From assembly GCA_011525685.1 (NCBI GenBank), contig WYBW01000022.1, positions 124,001-188,000 of the forward strand: 64,000 nucleotides of DNA, written 5' to 3'. The stretch is from Verrucomicrobiia bacterium (lineage in GTDB: Bacteria; Verrucomicrobiota; Verrucomicrobiia; Limisphaerales; JADLHS01). Both the position numbers and the translations under genes were made by a program. Of this stretch, positions 28,508-36,759 are shown piece by piece. Position 1 is the stretch's first letter; every line of letters starts with the position of its first letter. The notes beneath the pieces are model-generated. The model did no database searches and was not told the origin of the DNA. It was given only the letters and a program-made list of their open reading frames with translations.

Positions 28508-30429
28508 ACACCTCCGCACACCTGCTGCTGATCGGCTTCCTCGCCGCCACAACTGCAACCATCCACGCTGCCGTGCCGCTCATCGGCGATGTGTCCGATC
28601 AGGTCATCGCGCAGAACACGAGCACGGCGACGAACTATTTCACCATCGGCGACGCGGAGACGACCTTCAGCGCGTTGGTCGTGTCGGCGAGTTCGTCCAA
28701 TCCGACGCTCGTGCCGAACCTGGCGGCGAATCTCATTCTCGGTGGCACGACGGCGCAGCGCACAATCAAGGTCACACCCGCCGCCGGGCAAACCGGCGTG
28801 ACGACCATCACGCTGACAGTGACGGATGGCGAGGCGCTCGCGGCCAGCAGCGCGTTCACGCTCACTGTCACGACGCCGAACACCGCGCCGACAATGAGCG
28901 GACTGCCGGGGTTTCAAATCGTCAGCCCCGGCCAGACGCCGCCAGCGGTGATTTTCACCGTGGGAGATGCAGAGACGGCGGCGGGTTCGTTGAATGTCGT
29001 GGCGAGTTCCTCGAACACGAACCTCGTGCCAAACGCAAATCTCGCGCTCGGGAACGCTGGCGCGAGCCGCACCGTGCAGGTGACGCCGGTCGCGGGGCAG
29101 CTTGGTTCGGCAGTCATCAAGCTGCGCGTGACTGATGCGCTCGGGGCGTTCGCGCAGAGTGAGTTCATCTTCACGGTGTTTGATTCCGCGTCGTCGAACA
29201 ACTTCATCCGCCAGCCGCGCGGCCTCTATGTGCTCGACAGCGGCGGCGGCTCGCAGATCAACGGCGTCTCGATGCGCGATCAAAACGTCCGTGACAAGCC
29301 GTTCGTGGACGGTTACGTCCTGCGCACCGATTGGGCCGTGCTTGAGCCGACGGCGGGCGGGTTCGACTTCACGATCATCTCGAACATTTTCACCAAACTG
29401 CCCGCGAACCAGAAATTGTCGCTCATCGTCTCCGGGTTGCCCGCGTGGGTCGTCACGCTGCCGGGCATCACCACTTGGACCGGCGGCACGCCCGTTGTCA
29501 CCAAGCCCCGCCCGTGGGACGACATCGCCCAGGAGCGGCTGCGCCTTTTCCTCGTTGCGCTGGGTAATCACCTCGTGGACGGCGTGCCGCTGCGCGACCA
29601 CCCGCGCCTCGCCGCGCTCAACGTCGCCATCCCCGGCCTCTCCCACGGCATCCGCGATCCCGAAATCAAAATCCGCGACATCCCCGGCTACGCCCGCACG
29701 AACATGAACCTCGCCGTCCTGCGCCACCTTACCAACGTCACCGACAACTTCCCCGCCGTGCCACTCAACCTCGGCTTCTGGACTTACGTGGACCAGCAGG
29801 ACGCCACCTTTGGCAACGTCACCCCTTGGGAGCAGCTCCGGCAGGAGATTCTCGCCGTCCACAACGGGGTCGCCCGCAAACGCATCGGCTTTTGGATGGA
29901 AAACCTCGCCGCGAATCGTCCCGCCGCCGACACCGATCCGTGGAGCGGATTGCCGAACACCTCGTTTGCCGCGCCGGAGTTTCTATCACAGAGCCAGGCG
30001 TTCATCGGCTATCAATCCCTCGGCTCATGGGCGAAACCGTTCAACGACGCGCACGTGGACAACGACCTCAACGGCTCGCCCGAGGACGGCATGGATTACG
30101 GCTTCAACATTTTTCAATGCCGCTACTTCGAGGTGTATCAGGCCGATGTGGACTTCGCGAGCTACGCGGCGGAGTTCCAGCGCTGGCATGATTTTCTTGC
30201 CGCGCTGCCCGCGCCACCGACGAGCCTTGAACTGCGGTTGCTCGCGCCGGAGTTGTTGCAGGCAAGCTTTCCCGCGCTGGCCGGCCACAGCTATCGGATC
30301 GAGTCTTCGACGAATCTCGCGAACTGGACGCAACTGGCCTCGTTGACGAACAGCTTTCCAACGAATGCCACGCTGCAAAGGCTGCTGCCAGCGACAAACA
30401 GCCATGAATTCCTGCGCCTGCGGTATTGA
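28504..30429 (+). CDS. Exported protein with two beta-sandwich repeats and a glycosidase-like barrel
   Basis: 641 residues: a signal peptide (about 1-22), two repeated beta-sandwich units (about 25-120 and 130-225, each with the pattern FTIGDAET...SASSSNPTLVPN and VTP.AGQ), then a region of about 350 residues that reads like a TIM-barrel glycoside hydrolase or GH-like fold (GYVLRTDWAVLEPTAGGFDF, LNLGFWTYVDQQDATFG). It ends in a C-terminal module (SYRIESSTNLANW). The barrel assignment is by pattern only, with no confirmed catalytic pair. ATG 28504 overlaps the previous stop (ATGA), coupling the three secreted proteins. Confidence 0.78.
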   Translation: MNTSAHLLLIGFLAATTATIHAAVPLIGDVSDQVIAQNTSTATNYFTIGDAETTFSALVVSASSSNPTLVPNLAANLILGGTTAQRTIKVTPAAGQTGVTTITLTVTDGEALAASSAFTLTVTTPNTAPTMSGLPGFQIVSPGQTPPAVIFTVGDAETAAGSLNVVASSSNTNLVPNANLALGNAGASRTVQVTPVAGQLGSAVIKLRVTDALGAFAQSEFIFTVFDSASSNNFIRQPRGLYVLDSGGGSQINGVSMRDQNVRDKPFVDGYVLRTDWAVLEPTAGGFDFTIISNIFTKLPANQKLSLIVSGLPAWVVTLPGITTWTGGTPVVTKPRPWDDIAQERLRLFLVALGNHLVDGVPLRDHPRLAALNVAIPGLSHGIRDPEIKIRDIPGYARTNMNLAVLRHLTNVTDNFPAVPLNLGFWTYVDQQDATFGNVTPWEQLRQEILAVHNGVARKRIGFWMENLAANRPAADTDPWSGLPNTSFAAPEFLSQSQAFIGYQSLGSWAKPFNDAHVDNDLNGSPEDGMDYGFNIFQCRYFEVYQADVDFASYAAEFQRWHDFLAALPAPPTSLELRLLAPELLQASFPALAGHSYRIESSTNLANWTQLASLTNSFPTNATLQRLLPATNSHEFLRLRY

Positions 30430-30444
30430 TTCGGATGCGACGCG

Positions 30445-30783
30445 TCAACTGCGGTGGGTCGCAACCCAATACCAAACGCTGCTGGTGAGGAAATACAGGC
30501 CGATGGCTTCGACGAGCAAGATCAGCGCATAGAACCACAGGCGGTCGAACAATCCGTGCGGAATGATCAACAGTGCTTCGACCGCAGCCAGCAAGCCCAG
30601 CGAGTAAAAGGTGTAGTAGTAACCCTCGTAAAGGACCGCGCCGTTCAAGAAGAACAGCGTGACGTTGAGCATGATGAGCAAGCCGGTGAAGCGCGACAGG
30701 TTGCCGTGCAACACCGGATATTGCTCCGCGTATTTTCGGCACAGGATGCCGCAGGTGTTTCTGATGCGCTCCTTCGTTTTCAT
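30445..30783 (-). CDS. Small integral membrane protein, function unknown
   Basis: 112 residues with three hydrophobic helices (FTGLLIMLNVTLFFLNGAVL, FYSLGLLAAVEALLIIP, FYALILLVEAIGLYFL) and a basic, Cys-containing cytosolic N-terminus (CGILCRKYAEQYP). The start MKTKERIRN at 30783 was chosen because the extension upstream is not hydrophobic or conserved-looking. It follows the MTA phosphorylase gene by 32 bases. No family recognised. Confidence 0.7.
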   Translation of the reverse strand: MKTKERIRNTCGILCRKYAEQYPVLHGNLSRFTGLLIMLNVTLFFLNGAVLYEGYYYTFYSLGLLAAVEALLIIPHGLFDRLWFYALILLVEAIGLYFLTSSVWYWVATHRS

Positions 30784-30815
30784 CGAACTTGTTGCGGCGG
30801 GCATTTCGCCCGCCG

Positions 30816-31715
30816 TCAGTGTGCGCCGCTGTTGCGTTGCCGCGCGAGGACAGGTTTGAGCAACGGCGACAAATCCGCCTGCACTCGCTTCGGCCAGGCA
30901 GGTGGCGGTGTCAGGATCGCCTGCGACAACGACGCGTGACACGAACACGTCTCCTCGTGCGCGATGCGTGGGATGGCGTGTGCGAGGATGGCTTTGGCCT
31001 GCTCGGCGTTGCGCCGGAGATTCTCGATCACCAAATCCACCGTCACGTGGGCTTCATCCGGTTTCCACGCGTCGTAATCCGTGACCATCGCCATCGTGGC
31101 ATACGCGATCTCGGCTTCACGGGCGCATCGCGCTTCGCCCAGATTCGTCATGCCGATGACCGCGTGGCCCGCCTGGTGATTCAGGACGGATTCGGCCTGC
31201 GTGCTGAAGGCCGGCCCTTCCATGTTAACGTAAGTGCCTCCGTCGTGAATGCGGGCTTTCAGAGCACGCGCGCTCCGCATCAGCGTCCGTCGCAATTCGT
31301 CACAGACCGGATGAGCAAACGCGACGTGCGCCACGATGCCCCGACCAAAGAACGTGTGCTCGGCAGATTTCTTGGTGCGATCTACGAACTGATTCACGAA
31401 CACGATGTCGCGGGGGCGATAGCGGGTTTGCAGCGAACCCACGGCGCTGACGCTGATGATCCATGCCACGCCGAGCTTTTTCAGCGCCCAGATGTTGGCG
31501 CGGTGATTCAACTCGCTGGGAAGCAGATGATGATTGCGTCCGTGGCGCGGCAGGAACACGACTTCGCGCCCGGCGATTTCGCCGAGCAGCAACTCGTCGG
31601 ACGGATTGCCAAAAGGGGTCTTCACCTTGACCCACTCTTTTCGGGTCAGGGATTCAATTTGATAAAGCCCGCTCCCGCCGATGATGCCGATGCGCCTGGT
31701 GCTGCAATTGTTCAT
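30816..31715 (-). CDS. mtnP: S-methyl-5'-thioadenosine phosphorylase-family enzyme
   Basis: About 299 residues of the PNP/MTAP family: IGIIGGSGLYQIE, PRHGRNHHLLPSELNHRANIWALK, the ribose/phosphate pocket NMEGPAFSTQAES, and MTNLGEARCAREAEIAYATMAMVTDYDAW. It cleaves methylthioadenosine to adenine and methylthioribose-1-phosphate. Because ArsS makes a 5'-deoxyadenosine-arsenic conjugate, an MTAP-like enzyme could also remove adenine from that product; this is inference. Start uncertain: ATG 31715, 31733 or 31754. The C-terminal 40 residues are longer than usual and proline/Arg-rich. Confidence 0.9.
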   Translation of the reverse strand: MNNCSTRRIGIIGGSGLYQIESLTRKEWVKVKTPFGNPSDELLLGEIAGREVVFLPRHGRNHHLLPSELNHRANIWALKKLGVAWIISVSAVGSLQTRYRPRDIVFVNQFVDRTKKSAEHTFFGRGIVAHVAFAHPVCDELRRTLMRSARALKARIHDGGTYVNMEGPAFSTQAESVLNHQAGHAVIGMTNLGEARCAREAEIAYATMAMVTDYDAWKPDEAHVTVDLVIENLRRNAEQAKAILAHAIPRIAHEETCSCHASLSQAILTPPPAWPKRVQADLSPLLKPVLARQRNSGAH

Positions 31716-31796
31716 GGTTCGGTTTGCCGACATTCCAACAGAGATGGGAGTCATGGCCCGGGGAGTTTATTCCCACCCACCCCACACGTTTCGCCG

Positions 31797-32153
31797 TCAC
31801 GGTCGAGGCCGCAGTTGCACCGCCACGGAGGTCAGGTTGGTGGTGGGCAACTGGCAGACGTAGTTTTCGCACACGTTGGCGGTTGTTTTGCCGTCCAGCG
31901 GTTTCACGTCCTGAATGAATTCAAGGCGCTGGCCGAGGAAAGCTTGGCCGCCTGCACCATCCGCGAGGAGAAGAATTTTGGCGGGGATGAAATGTTCGTG
32001 GACGACTCCGAGCATGGCGCGTGTGTCGGCGGCGTTGGGTTTGCCCGCGACGACGATTTGGACGAAGTGCTTCGTTAGGGTGGCGAGCACAGCGGCGGGC
32101 GGCGCCGCCACTTTGACCCCGGTGCGTTCGGCGGACTCCCATGTCCTTAGCAA
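31797..32153 (-). pseudogene. C-terminal remnant of a YyaL/SPATA20 (DUF255) thioredoxin-domain protein
   Basis: 118 codons. VQIVVAGKPNAADTRAMLG, FIPAKILLLADG and ANVCENYVCQLPTT match the extreme C-terminus of the 690-790 residue YyaL/SPATA20 family. About 85% of the protein is missing: the frame is abruptly preceded by the end of a TetR gene. No promoter or ribosome site of its own is seen. This looks like a broken gene at a recombination junction near 32.1 kb. Confidence 0.82.
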
Positions 32154-32764
32154 AGTTCTGTCGGGGATCGTTTCAGCCGCAAGACAATCTTGGGCAAGTC
32201 TGTCAGCGCCTTCAAACCGTCCAGGTTACCCGTGATGCGAGCCTCTGACACGATTCCTTCCAGCAAGGCCCTCAGATACACGGCTTGAGCGTGCGGATCA
32301 CAGGTTTCGATGACATCCTGGGCAATCGCGTCGCGGATGGCGGACTCAAAATAGTGGAGTTGGGCAGACTGCAGTTCACAAAGCTTCCGGCTGATGTTCG
32401 GTTCCCGTGTTCCCAGTTCGCAACCGAGGGAAAAGAACGGCGACCCCAGGACATACCCGACTTGCTCGCGCTTCTCGCGCTGCAAACGCTGGACCCATTC
32501 CAGAAAATTCGTGATGCGCTGGAGCGGGGCAACTAGCGGAGAAAAGTGAGTCTCATAAGCCGGTTGGCCAACCGTGTCCCAGAGATGCTGCAACGCCGCA
32601 ACCGCGAGCGCGGACTTGGATTTGAAGAAATAGTAGAAGCTGCCCTTCCTGACGCTGGCGCGCTCGCAGATGTCGTCCAGGGTGATCGAATGATAGCTTT
32701 TCTCCCACAAAAGCTCGCTGGTGGCCCGCAGGAGAAGCTGTCGTGCATTACTGGTCCGTGCCAT
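32147..32764 (-). CDS. TetR/AcrR-family transcriptional regulator
   Basis: 205 residues with a TetR helix-turn-helix: ATSELLWEKSYHSITLDDICERASVRKGSFYYFFKSKSALAVAAL. The ligand domain shows three cysteines in SLGCELG, KLCELQ and ETCDPHA. Its end abuts the YyaL remnant. It is 175 bases from the thioredoxin-CBM48 gene on the same strand. The regulated genes are unknown; the RND operon in the same block is a candidate. Confidence 0.88.
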   Translation of the reverse strand: MARTSNARQLLLRATSELLWEKSYHSITLDDICERASVRKGSFYYFFKSKSALAVAALQHLWDTVGQPAYETHFSPLVAPLQRITNFLEWVQRLQREKREQVGYVLGSPFFSLGCELGTREPNISRKLCELQSAQLHYFESAIRDAIAQDVIETCDPHAQAVYLRALLEGIVSEARITGNLDGLKALTDLPKIVLRLKRSPTELC

Positions 32765-32939
32765 GGCGAAAAATCACGGACAGCAGGTGTAACCGCCATC
32801 GGGGCCTTGCCCCGCCGCCTTTGCGGGCTCAACCGCCATCCCGCGGATTGGATCACGGTGTGTGCTTTCGGTTCTGGTGTTTGTCGGTCGCATAAAACCT
32901 GCTGAGTCCATTTGGCTTCGCGAGATTTGGCGTTCCGAG

Positions 32940-33587
32940 TCAACTCACGGCGATGAGCGAAACCGGCCGGTCGCGGTCGTCACGCGCGACGCCGGTTGCC
33001 TTGGGGTCCAGCGTCGGCGTGCCGTCCACAATGAACAGGTAACGGTGATGACCGTGGGGCAGTTCCAAACTGGCCATCCAGCGGCCATCGGGTGTCTGCT
33101 TCATTGGAGTGGCTGCGAGGTCCCATCCATTAAAATCACCCACGAGCCTCACACTCTTGGCCTCCGGGGCCTCGCAGAAGAAGTTTACGTGGTGGCGAGT
33201 CCGTTTTGCGGAGTAACGTTCCGGCGGCGTGACGACCTTGGGTTCAGGGGAGACGGTGCGCAACTTTGCGAGGATCGCTTCCTTGCTGGCCGCCCCCACA
33301 ACTTTGTCGAGCAGGTTTCCGGCGACGAAATAAAGCAGCGTGGGAACCGATTGAATTCCGTAACGCAGGCTCAGGTCGGGATGGTCGTCGGCGTTGACCT
33401 TGACCAGCTTTACGTTCCCGGCGCACTCAGCCGCGACTGCACCGAGCACTGAATCAAGCACGCGGCAGGGCTGGCTCCACGGCGCCCAGAACGCGACTAA
33501 AACCGGCTGGTTCGATTTCAGAACCTGCGACTCGAAATCTGCCTGGTTGACATCAACCGTAGGCGTTTTGTTTTGGTTTGTGTTCAT
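32940..33587 (-). CDS. Monothiol thioredoxin-like domain fused to CBM48
   Basis: 215 residues. Residues about 10-110 are a thioredoxin fold with active-site AFWAPWSQPCRVLD: the first Cys of CGPC is Ser, leaving one thiol. VNADDHPDLSLRYGIQSVPTLL is the usual cis-Pro region. Residues about 128-210 are a CBM48/AMPK-beta-like domain (VNFFCEAPEAKSVRLVGDFNGWD, HHRYLFIVDGTPTLDP). The combination is unusual. It cannot do classical dithiol reduction; a chaperone, glucan-targeting or glutathione-like monothiol role is inferred. It is the last gene of the TetR-tautomerase-PagL-receiver run. Confidence 0.87.
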   Translation of the reverse strand: MNTNQNKTPTVDVNQADFESQVLKSNQPVLVAFWAPWSQPCRVLDSVLGAVAAECAGNVKLVKVNADDHPDLSLRYGIQSVPTLLYFVAGNLLDKVVGAASKEAILAKLRTVSPEPKVVTPPERYSAKRTRHHVNFFCEAPEAKSVRLVGDFNGWDLAATPMKQTPDGRWMASLELPHGHHRYLFIVDGTPTLDPKATGVARDDRDRPVSLIAVS

Positions 33588-33615
33588 ATTCGGCTCTCAG
33601 ACATGTTCATTCAGC

Positions 33616-34185
33616 TCATTGGTCCGGGGGTTCGTCGGGTTTGTCTGGACTGCTTGTGCGGCCACCACCTTCTAAACTCTCCTGGCGAGACAAGGTCTTC
33701 GTCGGGAACTGAAACAAACCCCGGAGGGCCATGCGCAGGTGGTGGTGCAGGTTTGGCCCCTTGAAGACAAAGCCGTCCGCTCCCGCAGCCTCTGCCAGCG
33801 TCTTGCACGCTGGCGTGTCATTGGATGTGATTATGATTACAAAGGGCGGATTCTGGACCTGTTTTATGCATCGAGTGGCGTCGATGCCGTTCATGCGCGG
33901 CATGCTGTAGTCCATCAAGACCAGTTCCGGCTTGAGATTGAGCGTCTGCCTGACTGCCTGGATGCCGTCGGTCACGCTGCCAACGAGTGTGAAGCAGCCT
34001 TCCGCCTCCAGAATCTGGGCGAGGATCCTCAGCATCAAGGGAGAGTCGTCGGCGATCAGCGCTCGGACTTCTCTCGTTTCACGGATGTCCTGAGCGGCGG
34101 TCTTTACGCCGGCGTCCCTTGCCTGCGGCAGAGGGTTCGCGGCGGCCAACCGCATCTTGCTCCGGATGGACTCGTTCGCTTGCAT
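33616..34185 (-). CDS. Single-domain response regulator (REC)
   Basis: 189 residues. The receiver domain (about 40-155) has the acidic pocket ADDS, the phospho-acceptor aspartate in LVLMDYSMPRMNG, IITSND and the conserved Lys in FVFKGPN. The C-terminal 30 residues are disordered and no output domain follows. The start MQANES at 34185 was preferred over 34215, which overlaps the PagL-like gene. No histidine kinase is in the window. Confidence 0.87.
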   Translation of the reverse strand: MQANESIRSKMRLAAANPLPQARDAGVKTAAQDIRETREVRALIADDSPLMLRILAQILEAEGCFTLVGSVTDGIQAVRQTLNLKPELVLMDYSMPRMNGIDATRCIKQVQNPPFVIIITSNDTPACKTLAEAAGADGFVFKGPNLHHHLRMALRGLFQFPTKTLSRQESLEGGGRTSSPDKPDEPPDQ

Positions 34186-34202
34186 CGGAGGGGATCCGCT
34201 AG

Positions 34203-34943
34203 TCAAAAGAACCAAGTCAACCCGCCACTGAACAGGAATGAGTTGACACCGTGGTTGGGACGGTCGATGCCCGCATTGGACACGTGAAGATAGCGCGCCT
34301 GGAAAGTGAACGCCAAGTTTTGCCGCAAAGCCCAGTGAAAGCCGGCGCCAGCCTGGAGGTTAAACTCGAAGGTGGTGCTCAAATCTGGATACTTGATGTC
34401 CGTTGCCGTGACGCCCGCACCGGCGTCAAGGAACGGGGTCCAGCGCGCCCCGGGCAGAAAGTGATAGCGCACCACGGGAGTAAACCCCACCAAGCAGGCA
34501 ACGTCGGGGTGATACTGGGCACCACCCCACAATTCGCCTGCAAATTCTACGTGGCGGAACAAGGGCCTTTCCGATTCCAGCAGTTTCCCGACGTGCAGCG
34601 TGGCGACGGCAAGGTCATGTGCTTTCGTGCTGCCCATCGCGCTTACGCCGAAGCCAGCGCCGAGGGTCAGGCCAATATTCCAATTCGTGGAGACGAATGA
34701 GGATCTCTCGCTTATGGCCGACCCCGGAGGCGCCACCTCATAGCTTGGATACGGCGGAGTGTTGGTGGAATCCTTCGCCAGGGTGGAGAAAGGTCCAAAC
34801 GAGACCACAGGCGCAAGTATCAGCAAGCGATATACAGCTTGATTCCCCCAGCGCTGCGTAGAGGATGCCTCAAGGTGCTGCAGTTCTCTTGCGGTCTTTG
34901 AGCAGCCGCCCACCTCGGGCAATGCTTGTGTCGGGATTCTCAT
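34203..34943 (-). CDS. PagL-like lipid A 3-O-deacylase (acyloxyacyl hydrolase family)
   Basis: An outer-membrane beta-barrel with the family C-terminus ARYLHVSNAGIDRPNHGVNSFLF: the catalytic HxS pair is present, while the third residue (Glu in Pseudomonas PagL) is Asn in NHGVNS. Barrel strands such as NIGLTLGAGFGVSAMG and FLDAGAGVTATDIKY precede it. It would remove an acyl chain from lipid A. The N-terminus is uncertain: ATG 34943 overlaps the tautomerase gene by 74 bases, and a hydrophobic export signal begins only about 38 residues later, so a non-ATG start nearer 34830 is possible. Confidence 0.8.
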   Translation of the reverse strand: MRIPTQALPEVGGCSKTARELQHLEASSTQRWGNQAVYRLLILAPVVSFGPFSTLAKDSTNTPPYPSYEVAPPGSAISERSSFVSTNWNIGLTLGAGFGVSAMGSTKAHDLAVATLHVGKLLESERPLFRHVEFAGELWGGAQYHPDVACLVGFTPVVRYHFLPGARWTPFLDAGAGVTATDIKYPDLSTTFEFNLQAGAGFHWALRQNLAFTFQARYLHVSNAGIDRPNHGVNSFLFSGGLTWFF

Positions 34944-35070
34944 GCAGGACTAGAATGATCCTTTCTTCCGGCCAGGCGTAGGCTTGGGCGACGAGGTGCG
35001 TAAGCGCAGCAGCCAGCCGGCGCTTGCGCCGGAGAGCAAGCTGAGGGCCTTCGATGATTACAGTTGGCAT
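34870..35070 (-). CDS. 4-oxalocrotonate tautomerase-family protein
   Basis: 66 residues beginning MPTVIIEGPQL, with Pro2 as the catalytic amino-terminal proline after Met removal, followed by RRKRRLAAALTHLVAQAYAWPEERIILVLHEN. The length equals the 4-OT family. These enzymes tautomerise enol/keto acids. It starts 28 bases after the TetR gene and overlaps the 5' end of the PagL-like frame. Confidence 0.85.
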   Translation of the reverse strand: MPTVIIEGPQLALRRKRRLAAALTHLVAQAYAWPEERIILVLHENPDTSIARGGRLLKDRKRTAAP

Positions 35071-35098
35071 GGCAAAATGACGGGAAACAAGGTGTCGT

Positions 35099-35818
35099 CT
35101 AAACTATGCGCGCGAGTCGCTCCGATGCCCCTCGCGCCTTGGCAGGATGCCTGTTCATTTTGGCAGGACGTCTTGAGCGCACGGAGGCTTTGCGCTCGTT
35201 CTCGCAGCCTCCAATCCCGAAGCGGGCGACATGCTCCGCCAGATTGTCGCGGCTCAACGTCGCCCGTTCACATTCGGGAAAGATGAGTGGGAGGGCGCTT
35301 TGGCTGGCGCAAAAGAACACACATTGGCTAAGCAGGCTCAACGCGGTCAGGCGAACCAGGTCGAGACTGACACTGGGGCCGAGCAATTGTTTGACGGCCG
35401 ACTCAAGGAGGACCAAGTCCTTCCGCAATCCCATTCCAACGGGACCTTGTCTGCCCACAACCGGCTCTACCAATTCTCTCGCCGCGAGCTTGGCGACCCA
35501 TTCGCCATCGCCGCTCAATCTTTCAAACAGAGACTTGACGATGGCGGAAAGCCTTTGGTCCGGTGTTATTTGAGACGTGAAGGCAGCAAGCGTCTCAGGT
35601 GGGATGGCCAGACGCCGGCAGGCTTCTTCGGCCACGGCCTCGTAGAGCCTCTGCTTGTCATGAAAGTAGTAGCAAACGGTGGCGATATAGACGTCCGCCT
35701 CGTCGCAGATTTCGCGAATATGCGTGCCCCGGAAGCCTTTCTCGGCGAACAGCCGGCAAGCCGCAGTCAAGATGTGCTGCTTGCTGTCAGGACTTCGATG
35801 GCGTGTTCTTGCTTTCAT
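35099..35818 (-). CDS. TetR-family regulator with CecR-like C-terminal domain
   Basis: 239 residues. The helix-turn-helix is SKQHILTAACRLFAEKGFRGTHIREICDEADVYIATVCYYFHDKQRLYEAV. The ligand domain (VGRQGPVGMGLRKDLVLLESAVKQLLG) resembles the CecR/DUF1956 type that controls efflux and drug-resistance genes. The start at 35818 (MKARTRHRSPD) was chosen. A small predicted membrane protein overlaps its start. It leads the tautomerase-PagL-REC-Trx run. Confidence 0.88.
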   Translation of the reverse strand: MKARTRHRSPDSKQHILTAACRLFAEKGFRGTHIREICDEADVYIATVCYYFHDKQRLYEAVAEEACRRLAIPPETLAAFTSQITPDQRLSAIVKSLFERLSGDGEWVAKLAARELVEPVVGRQGPVGMGLRKDLVLLESAVKQLLGPSVSLDLVRLTALSLLSQCVFFCASQSALPLIFPECERATLSRDNLAEHVARFGIGGCENERKASVRSRRPAKMNRHPAKARGASERLARIV

Positions 35819-35990
35819 GGTCCATTTCCGTTGCCTTTGGCGAGTCCTCCCCAACACGCCGTTCTTTGTTCGCCTGCCTCCAGAGCCGCTGCTTGGCGCA
35901 CTTCCACAAGTCCGCGCACGGTCCTCCCCGCCACAGGCAGGCGAGCGCCGCGATGCATACAACGCTGAATACAATTATCTTCCATTCCAT
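35787..35990 (-). CDS. Possible small single-pass membrane protein
   Basis: 67 residues with an N-terminal hydrophobic segment (MEWKIIVFSVVCIAALACLW) followed by a Cys-containing basic stretch (CADLWKCAKQRLWRQ). It overlaps the TetR gene by 32 bases in another frame. No Shine-Dalgarno is obvious. The composition is gene-like, but a short ORF in a GC-rich genome could arise by chance. Confidence 0.4.
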   Translation of the reverse strand: MEWKIIVFSVVCIAALACLWRGGPCADLWKCAKQRLWRQANKERRVGEDSPKATEMDHESKNTPSKS

Positions 35991-36159
35991 AGCCGCGCCT
36001 TTCTCGGATAGGAGTTGTTGTCAATGGCATTGTTGCCTTGCATTTGCGAACCGTTGAGCCCGACTCCGACTGGAAAGCCGGACCGGACATGCGGTTCTCG
36101 CTCCACCCGGATGCACGCGGAGGAAAATCAGGTGCCGCCGTGGTTGAGGCTTTAAGAAT

Positions 36160-36405
36160 TCACTGGGTCGTTTTGCCGTCGGCGGGTGGTTGGCGCACGC
36201 CGGCCTCAGCCTTGAGTTCGATCTCGGCCACCAACCAGTCGTCAAGGTCATGCCCGGAGGCACTGCCCCGGGTTTGAAAAATCTGGTAGGCGCGCAAGCG
36301 GATGTGTTCCTCCGAGATGAACGGTTCGGCTTTAATGTGCGTTCCTGGTTGGACGTCAGTCCCCTTGTTCTGGGGCGTTGTTTGTTGTGATTTCTGCTTC
36401 TTCAT
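36160..36405 (-). CDS. DUF2934 protein
   Basis: 81 residues. The core SEEHIRLRAYQIFQTRGSASGHDLDDWLVAEIEL is the DUF2934 signature (short helical protein of unknown function). An AGGA-type ribosome site 6-7 bases before ATG 36405 supports the start. It lies downstream of the efflux operon, 49 bases after the small membrane protein. Confidence 0.85.
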   Translation of the reverse strand: MKKQKSQQTTPQNKGTDVQPGTHIKAEPFISEEHIRLRAYQIFQTRGSASGHDLDDWLVAEIELKAEAGVRQPPADGKTTQ

Positions 36406-36453
36406 AACAATTCCTGTTTGTGGTTTCTGTTTGGATCGTTTGATCCCTTTCGT

Positions 36454-36738
36454 TCAATGGGGATGAAGCTTGGCCCAAAGCTGGACTGCGGTGAGCAGGC
36501 TAATGATGGCCACAGCGATGAAAAACAGCCAGATGGCGATAGTGTTGAGGTCTATGTGAGCGAACCGCTTTTGTTGATGTTTGGGTTTGGCCGTCCCCCC
36601 ATTCTGCTGCAAATCCGCTGGCCCTGAGGTGCGGGTGATGGGGCAAGGCGAAGGCGTTGGGTCGCGTCCGCCGAAACCGCCGCCGGAGAGCTGCGTTTGG
36701 TCTGCTCTGGGGATGGCAGTGTGAACATGGCGTTTCAT
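36454..36738 (-). CDS. Small C-terminally anchored membrane protein at the end of the efflux operon
   Basis: 94 residues: a Pro/Gly/Ser-rich N-terminus and one C-terminal helix (IAIWLFFIAVAIISLLTAVQLW). A strong Shine-Dalgarno (AAAGGAG, 6 bases before ATG 36738) marks it as real. It starts 22 bases after the outer-membrane factor gene, so it is probably the last gene of the RND operon. No family recognised. Confidence 0.7.
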   Translation of the reverse strand: MKRHVHTAIPRADQTQLSGGGFGGRDPTPSPCPITRTSGPADLQQNGGTAKPKHQQKRFAHIDLNTIAIWLFFIAVAIISLLTAVQLWAKLHPH

Positions 36739-36759
36739 AGTTTACTCCTTTCGATCAGG

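Noticed and set aside
35991-36159. Search for a sigma-54 promoter (TGGCATTGTTGCCTTGCA at about 36024)
   Set aside because: GG and GC are not at ten-base spacing, and the orientation does not face a gene.
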